A DNA stretch of 64,000 nucleotides from assembly GCF_963678635.1 (NCBI RefSeq), contig NC_087064.1, forward strand, positions 42,375,165 through 42,439,164, read 5' to 3'. This DNA is from Symsagittifera roscoffensis (taxonomy: Eukaryota; Xenacoelomorpha; Acoela; Convolutidae). The position numbers were made by a program, and so were the translations under genes. Positions 1 through 9,872 of this stretch are shown piece after piece. A model generated the notes under the pieces. The model made no database searches and was not told the DNA's origin. It was given only the letters and a program-made list of their open reading frames with translations. Numbering within the stretch: the first letter of the stretch is position 1; every line of letters begins with the position of its first letter.

Positions 1-1680
1 TTACAATCGTTACCGGAAGAATTGAACAAATCAGGAAGGCTGAAGGTCAAGACAGCAACCCTTCCTGGTTGTGATGAAAGCGTTTTTTCAACGATATTGA
101 AGAAACCGGAAGGATCTGCAGTCACACTCCTGAACTGTCATTTTCATAAATTTTCGCTTTTTGAGATTTCCTGAATTTTTTTTTTGACATTTATTTTCAG
201 TTTCAGGCTATGAGAAGCTAAAATTTAAGGAAAGGGTCTGTAACCTTCGCCCGGAAGTTCATATCGGTGGAAATTAAAGCTAGGTTGTAAGACGACTGGT
301 TGGCTAGCGTCTAAACACAGCTCTACATGCTTTTAACCGTCTCTACCAAAGCCAGTTCTTTGTGTGGTCCTTTCAACATCGGGTCGATAAAACTGTTACT
401 GTTTTGGGCATCGGTCAGAACGCTCAAATTACCTTAGTTACATGCAAAAGTAGTGAGCTCATGGCTGGGTCTCAGTATTCCCAGACCACGAGTTCACTCT
501 CTTCTCACATGGCTACTACTTTTTCATTATATTACTATTGTTTTTGTTCAGTAGATAAAAATCATCTTTCCCATCGGAGATGAATCAACCCTTTCCCTTA
601 ACTCCTAGCTTCTCATACTCTGAAAATGAATTCGATGTTAATTTAATTCAACTGAGGAGATTTCAGGAAGCTAAAGTTTTGTCAAAATAAAGTTTGAGTT
701 CGTTTCCTGAGACCCTTCCGGATTCTTGAAATCGGACAAAAAACAGTCTTATCTTCTTTCCGGAACGCTGGTCGCGTCATCCCAACACGCTTCCTGGTTC
801 TCGGGAATTGCTTTGTAACGATTGTACCTGCACAATTGTTACAATTCTGAATCGTCTTCCAACATTAATCTCGATTGCAATTTCAATTTGTATCGTAGGC
901 TTGTCGTTCAACTCGTTTGTTCCAACGAATTTTGTTGCTGTGTTTTTCTCATTTTCGGTTGTCACGAAATTTTAAGGTCGTGACTTGTCTTTATTTTGGA
1001 ATGAATTTTGAAAACTTATAACGTCACGCTAAACTGAATATTCCCGATTTACCAAATCGTCAGATAAATACTAGTAATCCGCCAAAACAGCCAATCTTCC
1101 CAGCTCACGGACACATTTAAAAATTCGAAGTCACCTTGCATTTTGACGGCATTCTGGTCGAAGGTCACATACTCCCCGAACAGCACGGCCAAGGAAAAAT
1201 TAAGGAAAGTGTCTGTAACATTCGCCCGAAAGTACATATCGACGGAAAATAAAGCTAGGTTGTTTAGGATCTACGTTAGTTTCCCTGTTTCTGCAGAAGC
1301 TGTTGTGGAGGCACTACGTCACGTTTCTCTCCAGGTCTTCCTTCATTATTTCTTCTCTTTATTTCCCGTCACACTCACTTGTTCTGGACGTCTTTTTCAC
1401 TGCGGCAGTCTCTGCAATCCGATGAGTTACAAAAGCTCGCTTGAAATCTCCTGCTCCAATGTCCTGCCGATATGTACTGTAGATCCAGCTGTGCTTCGAC
1501 ATATGCTTCTTGGCATTCTCGTACAACCATGCAGTCATGTTGGCTCTAAACCATGGCATCAGTCGTCTGATCAACAACGAAGAGAGATCAACCACGACGG
1601 GCGAGAAAAAAACGAAACGCAACATTGTTAACAGAAACAACCATTGAGAAAAAGTTTTCCGAGTTGTAACAATTGTGCTG
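1..1680. repeat. L-type tandem monomer (copy A)
   Basis: This is a full L monomer, measured from one ttacaatcgt motif to the next at 1681. It is equivalent to 34606-36285. It contains an imperfect palindrome centred near 410: the segment with ctatgagaagct near 203 recurs inverted near 612, and accggaagg near 107 recurs inverted near 713. An antisense ORF lies at 1359-1730. Confidence 0.9.
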
Positions 1681-1730
1681 TTACAATCGTTACCGGAAGA
1701 ATTGAACAAATCGGGAAGGCTGAAGGTCAA
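1359..1730 (-). CDS. Hypothetical ORF of the L monomer
   Basis: A 123-residue open frame crosses the boundary between two L monomers. The middle is rich in Trp, Arg and His, and the C-terminal part contains KKTSRTSECDG, which recurs in the M modules as KKTSRTSECDGREREE. Related frames of variable N-terminus occur in the other L and S monomers. I recognise no domain. It may be a remnant of a retroelement ORF or a chance frame in a repeat; the opposite strand is also open here (1143-1631), which weakens the coding case. Confidence 0.25.
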   Translation of the reverse strand: MTFSLPDLFNSSGNDCNSTIVTTRKTFSQWLFLLTMLRFVFFSPVVVDLSSLLIRRLMPWFRANMTAWLYENAKKHMSKHSWIYSTYRQDIGAGDFKRAFVTHRIAETAAVKKTSRTSECDGK

Positions 1731-2672
1731 GACAGTACCCTTCCTGGTTGTGATGAAAGCGTTTTTTCATGGATATTGAAGAAACCTGAAGGGTCTGGAG
1801 TCACACTCCTGAACTGTCATTTTAATAAATTTTCGCTTTTTGAGATTTCCTGAATTATTTTTTTGACATCTAATTTCGGCTTCAGGCTATGAGAAGCTAA
1901 AAATTAAGGAAAGGGTCTGTAACCTTCGCCCGGAAGTACATATCGGTGGAAATTAAAGCTAGGTTGTAAGACGACTGGCTGGCTAGCGTCTAAACACAGC
2001 TCTACATGCTTTTAACCGTCTCTACCAAAGCCAGTTCTTTGTATGGTCCTTTCAACATCGGGTCGATAAAAGTGTTACTGTTTTGGGCATCGGTCAGAAC
2101 ACTCAAATTAACTTAGTTACATGCAAAAATAGTGAGCTCATGGCTGGGTCTCAGTATCCCCAGACCACGAGGTCACTCTCTTCTCACATGGCTACTACTT
2201 TTTCATTATATTACGATTGTTTTTGTTCAGTAGATAAAAATTATCCTTCCCATCGGAGATGAATCAACCCTTTCCCTTAACTCCTAGCTTCTCATACTCT
2301 GAAAATGAATTCGATGTTAATTTAATTCAACTGAGGAGATTCCAGGAAGCTAAAACTTTGTCAAAATAAAGTTTGAGTTCGCTTCCTGAGACCCTTCCGG
2401 ATTCTTGAATTCGGACAAAGAACAGTCTTATCTTCTTTCCGGAACGCTGGCCGCGTCATCCCAACACGCTTCCTGGTTCTCGGGAGTTGCTTGGTAACGA
2501 TTGTAGCTGCACAATTGTTACAATTCGGAATCATCTTCCAACAAAAATCCCGATTGCAATTTCAAATTGTATCGTAGGCTTGTCGTTCGCCTCGTCTATT
2601 TCAACGAATATTGTTGCAGTGTTTTTCTCTTTTTCGGTTGTCGCGAAATTTCAAGGTCGTGACTTGTCTTTA
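1681..2672. repeat. Truncated L monomer joined to module M
   Basis: The last L monomer of the left array. It follows the L consensus through the inverted-repeat arms, and L-type homology continues to about 2860 because the first 190 bp of module M are themselves L-like. After ctccccgg at about 2860 the sequence switches to M-specific DNA. It is equivalent to 36286-37277 in copy B. Confidence 0.85.
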
Positions 2673-3795
2673 TTTTGGAACGATTTTTGAAATTTTCTTA
2701 CGTCACGCCAAACTGACCATTCCCGATTCAAAAAATTGTCAGATTAATACTATTAATTCGCCAAAACCTCCAATTTTCCCAGCTCACGGTCACTTTTAAA
2801 AATTCGAAGTCACCATGCATTTTGAGGGCATTCTGGTCGAATGTCTCATACTCCCCGGTATACAGTACCATCGAACGAAATTTACAAAATGCATGAAATC
2901 ACTTTTATCCACATCACATCGACTCCCCACAGAATATAAACTGCATCAAACTACACTGTTATAGCCTTCCAAATTTTTTCATCACTAATCTGAACTTTTA
3001 AGGATATGACTGAAGAAAAAACATTTTTTCTGACTTTTATGCCAATGTCTCGATTTAAATTTTTTTCCCAGGCTTAAAAAAAATGGTAGGCAGGAAGGTC
3101 CTGCCAACCAACAAACTAAAATTATGCTACTATGCTTCTTCCCTTCGGAAATTTAGTTGTTTTTGGTCCTGAATATTAATATTAAGGAACTTGGTGGCTA
3201 GAAGGAACAATGAAATCACCTCTTTCTTCAAGAGATTACTCAAGCACTTCAGATCACCACAAAGTGATCACTCATCTTAGTTGATCAAAAACAATCATGC
3301 AGGCTAGAATACTTAATATAATTTTCACTCAAGCCTCTCCAAATAATTAGTTAATGTCTCTAAAGTCACTAACTAAAATTACTATGCAAAATTATAAATG
3401 CAACAACTTTTGAACTTCAAAAATTAACTAAAAGTTTTCTTTCATTCAGTTTCAAATGCAAGCTTTGTTGCTTAGTTTCTCATTTGAGTTTTTCTCAAAT
3501 AAACAATTCTGAGTTTTAACATTTTCTCCTTTGTTGCTCCTTAGTTCAATTCTATGTTTTTTTCTTCGTTTTTGTCGTTTATAAACTCTAAAACTTCTCA
3601 ATTCTTCTAATCTTTCTCTTTTTCGCATCTTGTTTTTCGGCTACTTGTAATCGCTCCATCTCTAGATCTTCCTTCAAAATTTCCTCCCTTTCTCTCCCAT
3701 CACACTCACTTGTTCTGGACGTCTTTTTCACTGCGGTAGTCACTCCTGGAAGACACGGTTCATCCAGGCCTGTCGCTATATACTGTCAAAACGGA
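2673..3795 (-). repeat. Module M, copy A1
   Basis: Noncoding module downstream (minus sense) of the SGNH ORF. It lacks a stretch of about 47 bp present in the other M copies near 6477 and 10067, and keeps a segment of about 58 bp (near 3150-3205) that A2 lacks. A perfect 7-bp-stem hairpin (ggcagga / tcctgcc) lies at 3089-3105. Its first 190 bp are homologous to L monomers. It could be an LTR or 3' UTR; no LTR termini were identified. Confidence 0.7.
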
Positions 3796-4420
3796 CTCCA
3801 TCTGTAGTGAATCCGGCCTGATCCACGGCTCTCAGCTCATGCTCTAAATCCATCAGGATCATCCGCCCAGCATTGCGACTCACCAGATTCCTCACTATGT
3901 TATTCCACCTGATGACCCTTTCGTTGTGCCTCCTTTCTATCGGTGTTAACGTTCTCGTGCTCATCAGGACGGTACAGACGGTCAGTACCGCGCACTTCAA
4001 CTTCTGCCAGATATTGATAAATAGGTATACCATCCTTGATTCCCATTGAGCTTCTTCCTCGTCCGAGCTCCTGGACACATAATTCGTGCCTATTAAAATC
4101 AATATATCTGGAATTCTTTCTGTGTTCATCAGCTCCACCATTCGATACAGCTGGGCTAAGGTGGCGCCTCCAAAGGCCATCACCGTGGTGATCCACGAGG
4201 TCCTCAAATTCTGTAGAACTCTCACCAAACTGTCGCCCAGTATCAAATGTGATGTCCCGAGCGGCGGTTGCTGCATCTTTACTGCTGGTCTCCAAGTCGA
4301 TCGATTCAAACATGCTCGCATATCCGTGTCTGGAACTCCTGTAAAGTGGTTCTTCGCCTGGTTGTTCTTCTGTATATCAAAGACGCGGGATACTTTTTTC
4401 ATCGGCACTTCTCTTATCAT
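3740..4420 (-). pseudogene. SGNH/GDSL-hydrolase-like ORF, unit A1
   Basis: The ORF starts at ATG 4420, has an in-frame TAG at 3776-3778 and, read through, ends at TGA 3740. SGNH blocks are visible in the 214-residue part: ILGDS (Ser64), a Gly-rich block II (FGGATL, about 83-88), block III IGTN (Asn113), and block V TTDGVRFDS, where the catalytic His position (210) is Arg. SGNH enzymes hydrolyse esters with Ser, Gly, Asn and His; losing the His argues against normal activity. Residues after the TAG (RQAWMNRVFQE) still look like the family C-terminus. Its ATG overlaps the stop of the upstream ORF as ATGA. Esterase domains are known in ORF1 of some CR1-like retrotransposons; the role here is unknown. 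Confidence 0.8.
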
Positions 4421-4962
4421 CCTGTCTGGGATTTTGAGGTCTTCATTGGTCTCGTCGTGGTTTCAGCTCCCGTTCTTCTCATCGTTTCCTGGGAGTGCTC
4501 CACCCTGCATGTATCGTCGATCGTTCCATAGGGTGCTGTTACCCCGGAAACTGGTGCACTCCTGTTGGCTACAAGTCGTCCAGCTGTTTCTATCAGCTTC
4601 TGCACCGTCTCCTTCACGACTGGAGCACCTAGGGTGTCACTAGGGTCCGGGATGCTTACTGTTCCTGCTGCTGTCGGAACTCGTACATCTGTCCTTTGGC
4701 TTAGTTCTCGAGGCGTTAGAAGCTCCATCGGGGACTGCCCACGAGGAACATCCCTTGCGGGTATCGTTCTCTCCACTGCTGTCGTTAATGCCAAACGCTC
4801 CGATTGCTCCTTATATTCTCGCCTCAAGCGTTATATCTCCTCGCCCTGCTTCTTATTGCAATACTTGAACAGTCTCTTCCACGTGCGACTGTCCTCTTCA
4901 ACACTGAGCAAGGTTTTTGTCAATCGCTCCAGTTCTCTTTTCGCTTCATTTAGATCTTGCAT
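4417..4962 (-). pseudogene. Coiled-coil-like gag ORF, unit A1
   Basis: Start chosen at ATG 4962, in frame with a 136-residue open stretch from 4827, with one TAA near 4833 between them. The N-terminal part is heptad-like and charged (MQDLNEAKRELERLTKTLL), which suggests a coiled coil; the rest is rich in Thr, Pro, Ser and Val, like a disordered linker. Its TGA at 4417-4419 overlaps the SGNH ATG. Relative to unit A2 it carries a 24-bp in-frame insertion near 4845. A gag-like structural role is inferred from position only. Confidence 0.55.
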
Positions 4963-4980
4963 CGTCTCGTTCGTTTAAAC

Positions 4981-5441
4981 TTATTCTTCTACTCTTGCCC
5001 TCTTTGATGGCACAGCTGCTCTCAGTTGTGAACTAGACGAGGCTGCCTCGCTGTTCATCTCCTGATGCATCCTTCTCAATCCAGGCCTATGCTTGACCGG
5101 GAGAGGCATCACACCTGGCTGGTAGGTCCTGGAATTTCCCAATCCAGGCTCGTTCGCCAAGTCAATTGCTGAGAGAACCCCGTTTCTCTAGCTCAAAACT
5201 CTCATGTTTGGACGATCTAGTAATACCTGTTGTCCACATGCGGCCAGTAATAAGACTTCCGTGAGCGGTCCCCACGGTTGTCGTGCCCCAAAATGTTTAT
5301 TAAGTAGAGCAGCAACATGACTAGCTCTGGGTCCTCCATAGCAAAGTCTCAATCCATTAGCCGACGATAGGTCGCATCTATCACCGGTCCTACACAAGCC
5401 TCCGCTAGTTCCATCAGTTCATTCAAGTCGAAGTTATCCAT
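4981..5441 (-). pseudogene. Gag-like ORF, unit A1
   Basis: ATG at 5441 begins MDNFDLNELMELAEACVG. The frame has a TGA after about 30 codons and then continues in another frame (LLNKHFGARQPWGPLTEVLL). After a TAG at 5186-5188 it stays open to a TAA at 4981 with a basic, Ser-rich end (SKRARVEE). No zinc knuckle is visible. The consistent shift pattern across units shows one ancestral ORF of about 150 codons that was broken before the units multiplied. No known domain recognised. Confidence 0.5.
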
Positions 5442-5870
5442 TTCCTTTGATTCGGTTTTGATTTTCAGCTTGTGCAATTAAAATCTGATGAATAATTGAA
5501 TGATTAATCAGTATCTAGAAAAGAGGCCACGAGTATAAGCTTTGTCAACATTACTCCAGATTTGTGTTAATATTAATTTAAAACATTCAGGTAAAAAGAT
5601 TTTGACCTTGAACGATATTCAAATCAGTTCGTTGCTAAAATCTTGGAATTTGACCAAAGACTGGAGAGTCCAAACTTTGGGTCTGTTCCTAAGATTATCA
5701 TTCGGTCATTCGTGATCGCTAACCCTTCCGCACCCAAGGTCCTAGTTACATAACACATCACATATCACACACAATATAACACGTCCTACACTCAACTTAC
5801 ACTCAGCCTATACTCAAATAGTATTTCTTATGTAAATAAAATTGTATGTTAGTATCAAAAAAGATTACGT
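5442..5870. other. AT-rich spacer within unit A1
   Basis: Between the small ORF and the gag-like ORF. It contains CA-rich repeats such as cacatcacatatcacacaca (about 5754-5773). No ORF or convincing splice sites were seen. Equivalent spacers lie at 9028-9388, 40049-40409 and 43639-43999. Confidence 0.5.
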
Positions 5871-6083
5871 CTACCGTGCATACAATTTCCGTGGATTCAA
5901 TCGTCCTCTGTATGGGTCGTATACTAGATGCGAGAGCTCCTTCACCTCCCTCTCCACAAGGAAGTCTCTCAATCTCGTCAAGGACAAGATGAAGTCTTCA
6001 GGGTCCGCATGCTGCTTCTCTGTCGCCCTCGTCACCAAGAAGCATAGATACGTTCCTGGTATTTGGGAAGCCGCCGGAGGCAA
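5871..6083 (-). CDS. Small N-terminal ORF of unit A1
   Basis: An open frame beginning MPPAASQIPGTYLCFLVTRA with a charged, Leu-rich centre (DFILSLTRLRDFLVEREVK) and PYRGRLNPRKLYA. The other three units keep the same ORF with a longer tail; here a 1-bp deletion near 5878 truncates it. It is upstream of the gag-like ORF, separated by about 430 bp of AT-rich DNA that could be an intron or spacer. Function unknown. Confidence 0.45.
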   Translation of the reverse strand: MPPAASQIPGTYLCFLVTRATEKQHADPEDFILSLTRLRDFLVEREVKELSHLVYDPYRGRLNPRKLYAR

Positions 6084-6282
6084 AGCTGCTACACCTCCTA
6101 TTCCTGGTCTTTACTTCCGCAGGAATTCTATGTTTGTATCCTCTCTTAAAATCTGCTGCTAACGCTGTCCTAAAACTCATGTTCGCTGTGATCGCTACCG
6201 CACATGTCCTTTTTGTGAGTTTAAAATCTGTTATTAGTATGCTACTTGAGTATTCACTTGGCAAGTTAAAATATGATTCTAC

Positions 6283-7405
6283 TTTTGGAACGATTTTTGA
6301 AATTTTCTTACGTCACGCCAAACTGACCATTCCCGATTCAAAAAATTGTCAGATTAATACTATTAATCCGCCAAAACCGCCAATTTTCCCAGCTCACGGT
6401 CACTTTTAAAAGTTCGAAGTCACCATGCATTTTGAGGGCATTCTGGTCGAATGTCTCATACTCCCCGGACAGCCCAGTCAATGTCCTCATTCAGTCTCGC
6501 AGTATTCATCAAAAGGATACAGTACCATCGAACGAAATTTACAAAATGCATGAAATCACTTTTATCCACATCACATCGACTCCCCACAGAATATAAACTG
6601 CATCAAACTACACTGTTATAGCCTTCCAAATTTTTTCATCACTAATCTGAACTTTTAAGGATATGACTGAAGAAAAAACATTTTTTCTGACTTTTATGCC
6701 AATGTCTCGATTTAAATTTTTTTCCCAGGTTTAAAAAAAATTGGGAGGCAGGAAGGTCCTGCCAACCAACAAACTAAAATTATGCTACTATGCTTCTTCC
6801 CTTGGTGGCTAGAAGGAACAATGAAATCACCTTTTTCTTCAAGAGATTACTCAAGCACTTCAGATCACCACAAAGTGATCACTCATCTTAGTTGATCAAA
6901 AACAATCATGCAGGCTAGAATACTTAATATAATTTTCACTCAAGCCTCTCCAAATAATTAGTTAGTGTCTCTAAAGTCACTAACTAAAATTACTATGCAG
7001 AATTATAAATGCAACAACTTTTGAACTTCAAAAATTAACTTAAAGTTTTCTTTCATTCAGTTTCAAATGCAAGCTTTGTTGCTTAGTTTCTCATTTGAGT
7101 TTTTCTCAAGTAAACAATTCTGAGTTTTAACATTTTCTCCTTTGTTGCTCCTTAGTTCAATTCTATGTTTTCTTCTTCGTTTTTGTCGTTTATAAACTCT
7201 AAAACTTCTCAATTCCTTAATCTTTCTCTTTTTCGCATCTTGTTTTTCGGCTACTTGTAATCGCTCCATCTCTAGATCTTCCTTCAAAATTTCCTCTCTT
7301 TCTCTCCCATCACACTCACTTGTTCTGGACGTCTTTTTCACTGCGGTAGTCACTCCTGGAAGACACGGTTCATCCAGGCCTGTCGCTATATACTGTCAAA
7401 ACGGA
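6283..7405 (-). repeat. Module M, copy A2
   Basis: Second M copy. It lacks the roughly 58-bp segment found in A1 and A3 (the junction reads cttcccttggtggc near 6797). It carries a perfect 10-bp-stem hairpin, ttagttagtg / cactaactaa, at 6958-6987; A1 has one mismatch there. The 7-bp-stem hairpin is at 6747-6763. Confidence 0.7.
7063..7353 (-). CDS. Lys/Arg-rich ORF in module M (A2)
   Basis: A 96-residue frame beginning with KKTSRTSECDGREREE, then acidic/Leu residues, then a strongly basic run (KKRKIKELRSFRVYKRQKRR). The first part matches the C-terminal end of the L/S monomer ORFs. The frame is open only where the centre reads ccttaatc; M copies with cttctaatc have stops. It may be a decayed ORF end or chance coding in a purine-rich strand. 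Confidence 0.25.
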   Translation of the reverse strand: MTTAVKKTSRTSECDGREREEILKEDLEMERLQVAEKQDAKKRKIKELRSFRVYKRQKRRRKHRIELRSNKGENVKTQNCLLEKNSNEKLSNKACI

Positions 7406-8030
7406 CTCCATCTGTAGTGAATCCGGCCTGATCCACGGCTCTCAGCTCATGCTCTAAATCCATCAGGATCATCCGCCCAGCATTGCGACTCACCAGATTC
7501 CTCACTATGTTATTCCACCTGATGACCCTTTCGTTGTGCCTCCTTTCTATCGGTGTTAACGTTCTCGTGCTCATCAGGACGGTACAGACGGTCAGTACCG
7601 CGCACTTCAACTTCTGCCAGATATTGATAAATAGGTATACCATCCTTGATTCCCATTGAGCTTCTTCCTCGTCCGAGCTCCTGGACACATAATTCGTGCC
7701 TATTAAAATCAATATATCTGGAATTCTTTCTGTGTTCATCAGCTCCACCATTCGATACAGCTGGGCTAAGGTGGCGCCTCCAAAGGCCATCACCGTGGTG
7801 ATCCACGAGGTCCTCAAATTCTGTAGAACTCTCACCAAACTGTCGCCCAGTATCAAATGTGATGTCCCGAGCGGCAGTTGCTGCATCTTTACTGCTGGTC
7901 TCCAAGTCGATCGATTCAAACATGCTCGCATATCCGTGTCTGGAACTCCTGTAAAGTGGTTCTTCGCCTGGCTGTTCTTCTGTATATCAAAGACGCGGGA
8001 TACTTTTTTCATCGGCACTTCTCTTATCAT
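7350..8030 (-). pseudogene. SGNH/GDSL-hydrolase-like ORF, unit A2
   Basis: Same length, ATGA overlap, internal TAG (7386-7388) and terminal TGA (7350-7352) as unit A1. It differs by two residues in the part before the TAG (Ser for Asn at 20, Leu for Pro at 52). The catalytic His is again Arg, so that substitution predates the tandem multiplication. Confidence 0.8.
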
Positions 8031-8548
8031 CCTGTCTGGGATTTTGAGGTCTTCATTGGTCTCGTCGTGGTTTCAGCTCCCGTTCTTCTCATCGTTTCCT
8101 GGGAGTGCTCCACCCTGCATGTATCGTCGATCGTTCCATAGGGTGCTGTTACCCCGGAAACTGGTGCACTCCTGTTGGCTACAAGTCGTCCAGCTGTTTC
8201 TATCAGCTTCTGCACCGTCTCCTTCACGACTGGAGCACCTAGGGTGTCACTAGGGTCCGGGATGCTTACTGTGCCTGCTGCTGTCGGAACTCGTACATCT
8301 GTCCTTTGGCTTAGTTCTCGAGGCGTTAGAAGCTCCATCGGGGACTGCCCACGAGGAACATCCCTTGCGGGTATCGTTCTCTCCACTGCTGTCGTTAATG
8401 CCAAACGCTCCGATCGCTCCTTATATTCTCGCCTCAAGCGTTATATCTCCTCGAACAGTCTCTTCCACGTGTGACTGTCCTCTTCAACACTGAGCAAGGT
8501 TTTTGTCAATCGCTCCAGTTCTCTTTTCGCTTCATTTAGATCTTGCAT
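8027..8548 (-). pseudogene. Coiled-coil-like gag ORF, unit A2
   Basis: ATG at 8548; in-frame TAA just before the 136-residue open part that starts at 8437. It lacks the 24-bp insertion seen in A1. It overlaps the SGNH start as ATGA at 8027-8030. Confidence 0.55.
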
Positions 8549-8566
8549 CGTCTCGTTCGTTTAAAC

Positions 8567-9027
8567 TTATTCTTCTACTCTTGCCCTCTTTGATGGCACA
8601 GCTGCTCTCAGTTGTGAACTAGACGAGGCTGCCTCGCTGTTCATCTCCTGATGCATCCTTCTCAATCCAGGCCTATGCTTGACCGGGAGAGGCATCTCAC
8701 CTGGCTGGTAGGTCCTGGAATTTCCCAATCCAGGCTCGTTCGCCAAGTCAATTGCTGAGAGAACCCCGTTTCTCTAGCTCAAAACTCTCATGTTTGGACA
8801 ATCTAGTAATACCTGTTGTCCACATGCAGCCAGCAATAAGACTTCCGTGAGCGGTCCCCACGGTTGTCGTGCCCCAAAATGTTTATTAAGTAGAGCAGCA
8901 ACATGACTAGCTCTGGGTCCTCCAGAGCAAAGTCTCAATCCATTAGCCGACAATAGGTCGCATCTATCACCGGTCCTACACAAGCCTCCGCTAGTTCCAT
9001 CAGTTCATTCAAGTCGAAGTTATCCAT
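8567..9027 (-). pseudogene. Gag-like ORF, unit A2
   Basis: Same start (MDNFDLN), same frame shift in the LL region and same internal TAG near 8774 as A1, with a few substitutions (Ser for Tyr in LRLCSGG). Terminal TAA at 8567-8569. Confidence 0.5.
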
Positions 9028-9388
9028 TTCCTTTGATTCGGTTTTGATTTTCAGCTTGTGCAATTAAAATCTGATGAATAATTGAATGATTAATCAGTAT
9101 CTAGAAAAGAGGCCACGAGTATAACCTTTGTCAACATTACTCCAGATTTGTGTTAATATTAATTTAAAACATTCAGGTAAAAAGATTTTGACCTTGAACG
9201 ATATTCAAATCAGTTCGTTGCTAAAATCTTGGAATTTGACCAAAGACTGGAGAGTCCAAACTTTGGGTCTGTTCCTAAGATTATCATTCGGTCATTCGTG
9301 ATCACCAACCCTTCCGCACCCAAGGTCCTAGTAACATAACACATCACATATCACACACAATATAACACGTCCTACACTCAACTTACAC

Positions 9389-9670
9389 TCAGCCTTTACT
9401 CAAATAGTATTTCTTATGTAAATAAAATTGTATGTTAGTATCAAAAAAGATTACGTCTACCAGTGCATACAATTTCCGTGGATTCAGTCGTCCTCTGTAT
9501 GGGTCGTATACTAGATGCGAGAGCTCCTTCACCTCCCTCTCCACAAGGAAGTCTCTCAATCTCGTCAAGGACAAGATGAAGTCTTCAGGGTCCGCATGCT
9601 GCTTCTCTGTCGCCCTCGTCACCAAGAAGCATAGATACGTTCCTGGTATTTGGGAAGCCGCCGGAGGCAA
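9389..9670 (-). CDS. Small N-terminal ORF of unit A2
   Basis: A 93-residue form (MPPAASQ... to HKKYYLSKG) without the 1-bp deletion of A1. The C-terminal part is rich in Tyr, Phe and Lys from AT-rich DNA and may not be translated. No domain recognised. Confidence 0.45.
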   Translation of the reverse strand: MPPAASQIPGTYLCFLVTRATEKQHADPEDFILSLTRLRDFLVEREVKELSHLVYDPYRGRLNPRKLYALVDVIFFDTNIQFYLHKKYYLSKG

Positions 9671-9872
9671 AGCTGCTACACCTCCTATTCCTGGTCTTTA
9701 CTTCCGCAGGAATTCTATGTTTGTATCCTCTCTTAAAATCTGCTGCTAACGCTGTCCTAAAACTCATGTTCGCTGTGATCGCTACCGCACATGTCCTTTT
9801 TGTGAGTTTAAAATCTGTTATTAGTATGCTACTTGAGTATTCACTTGGCAAGTTAAAATATGATTCTACTAC

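Noticed and set aside
1143-1631. 162-residue plus-strand ORF in the L monomer
   Set aside because: Cys/Ser/Leu-rich translation without a domain; it overlaps the antisense frame and is broken in other monomers.
4086-4643. 185-residue plus-strand ORF opposite the SGNH/gag ORFs
   Set aside because: No recognisable domain; it is the antisense shadow of the minus-strand ORFs with the motif-bearing translation.
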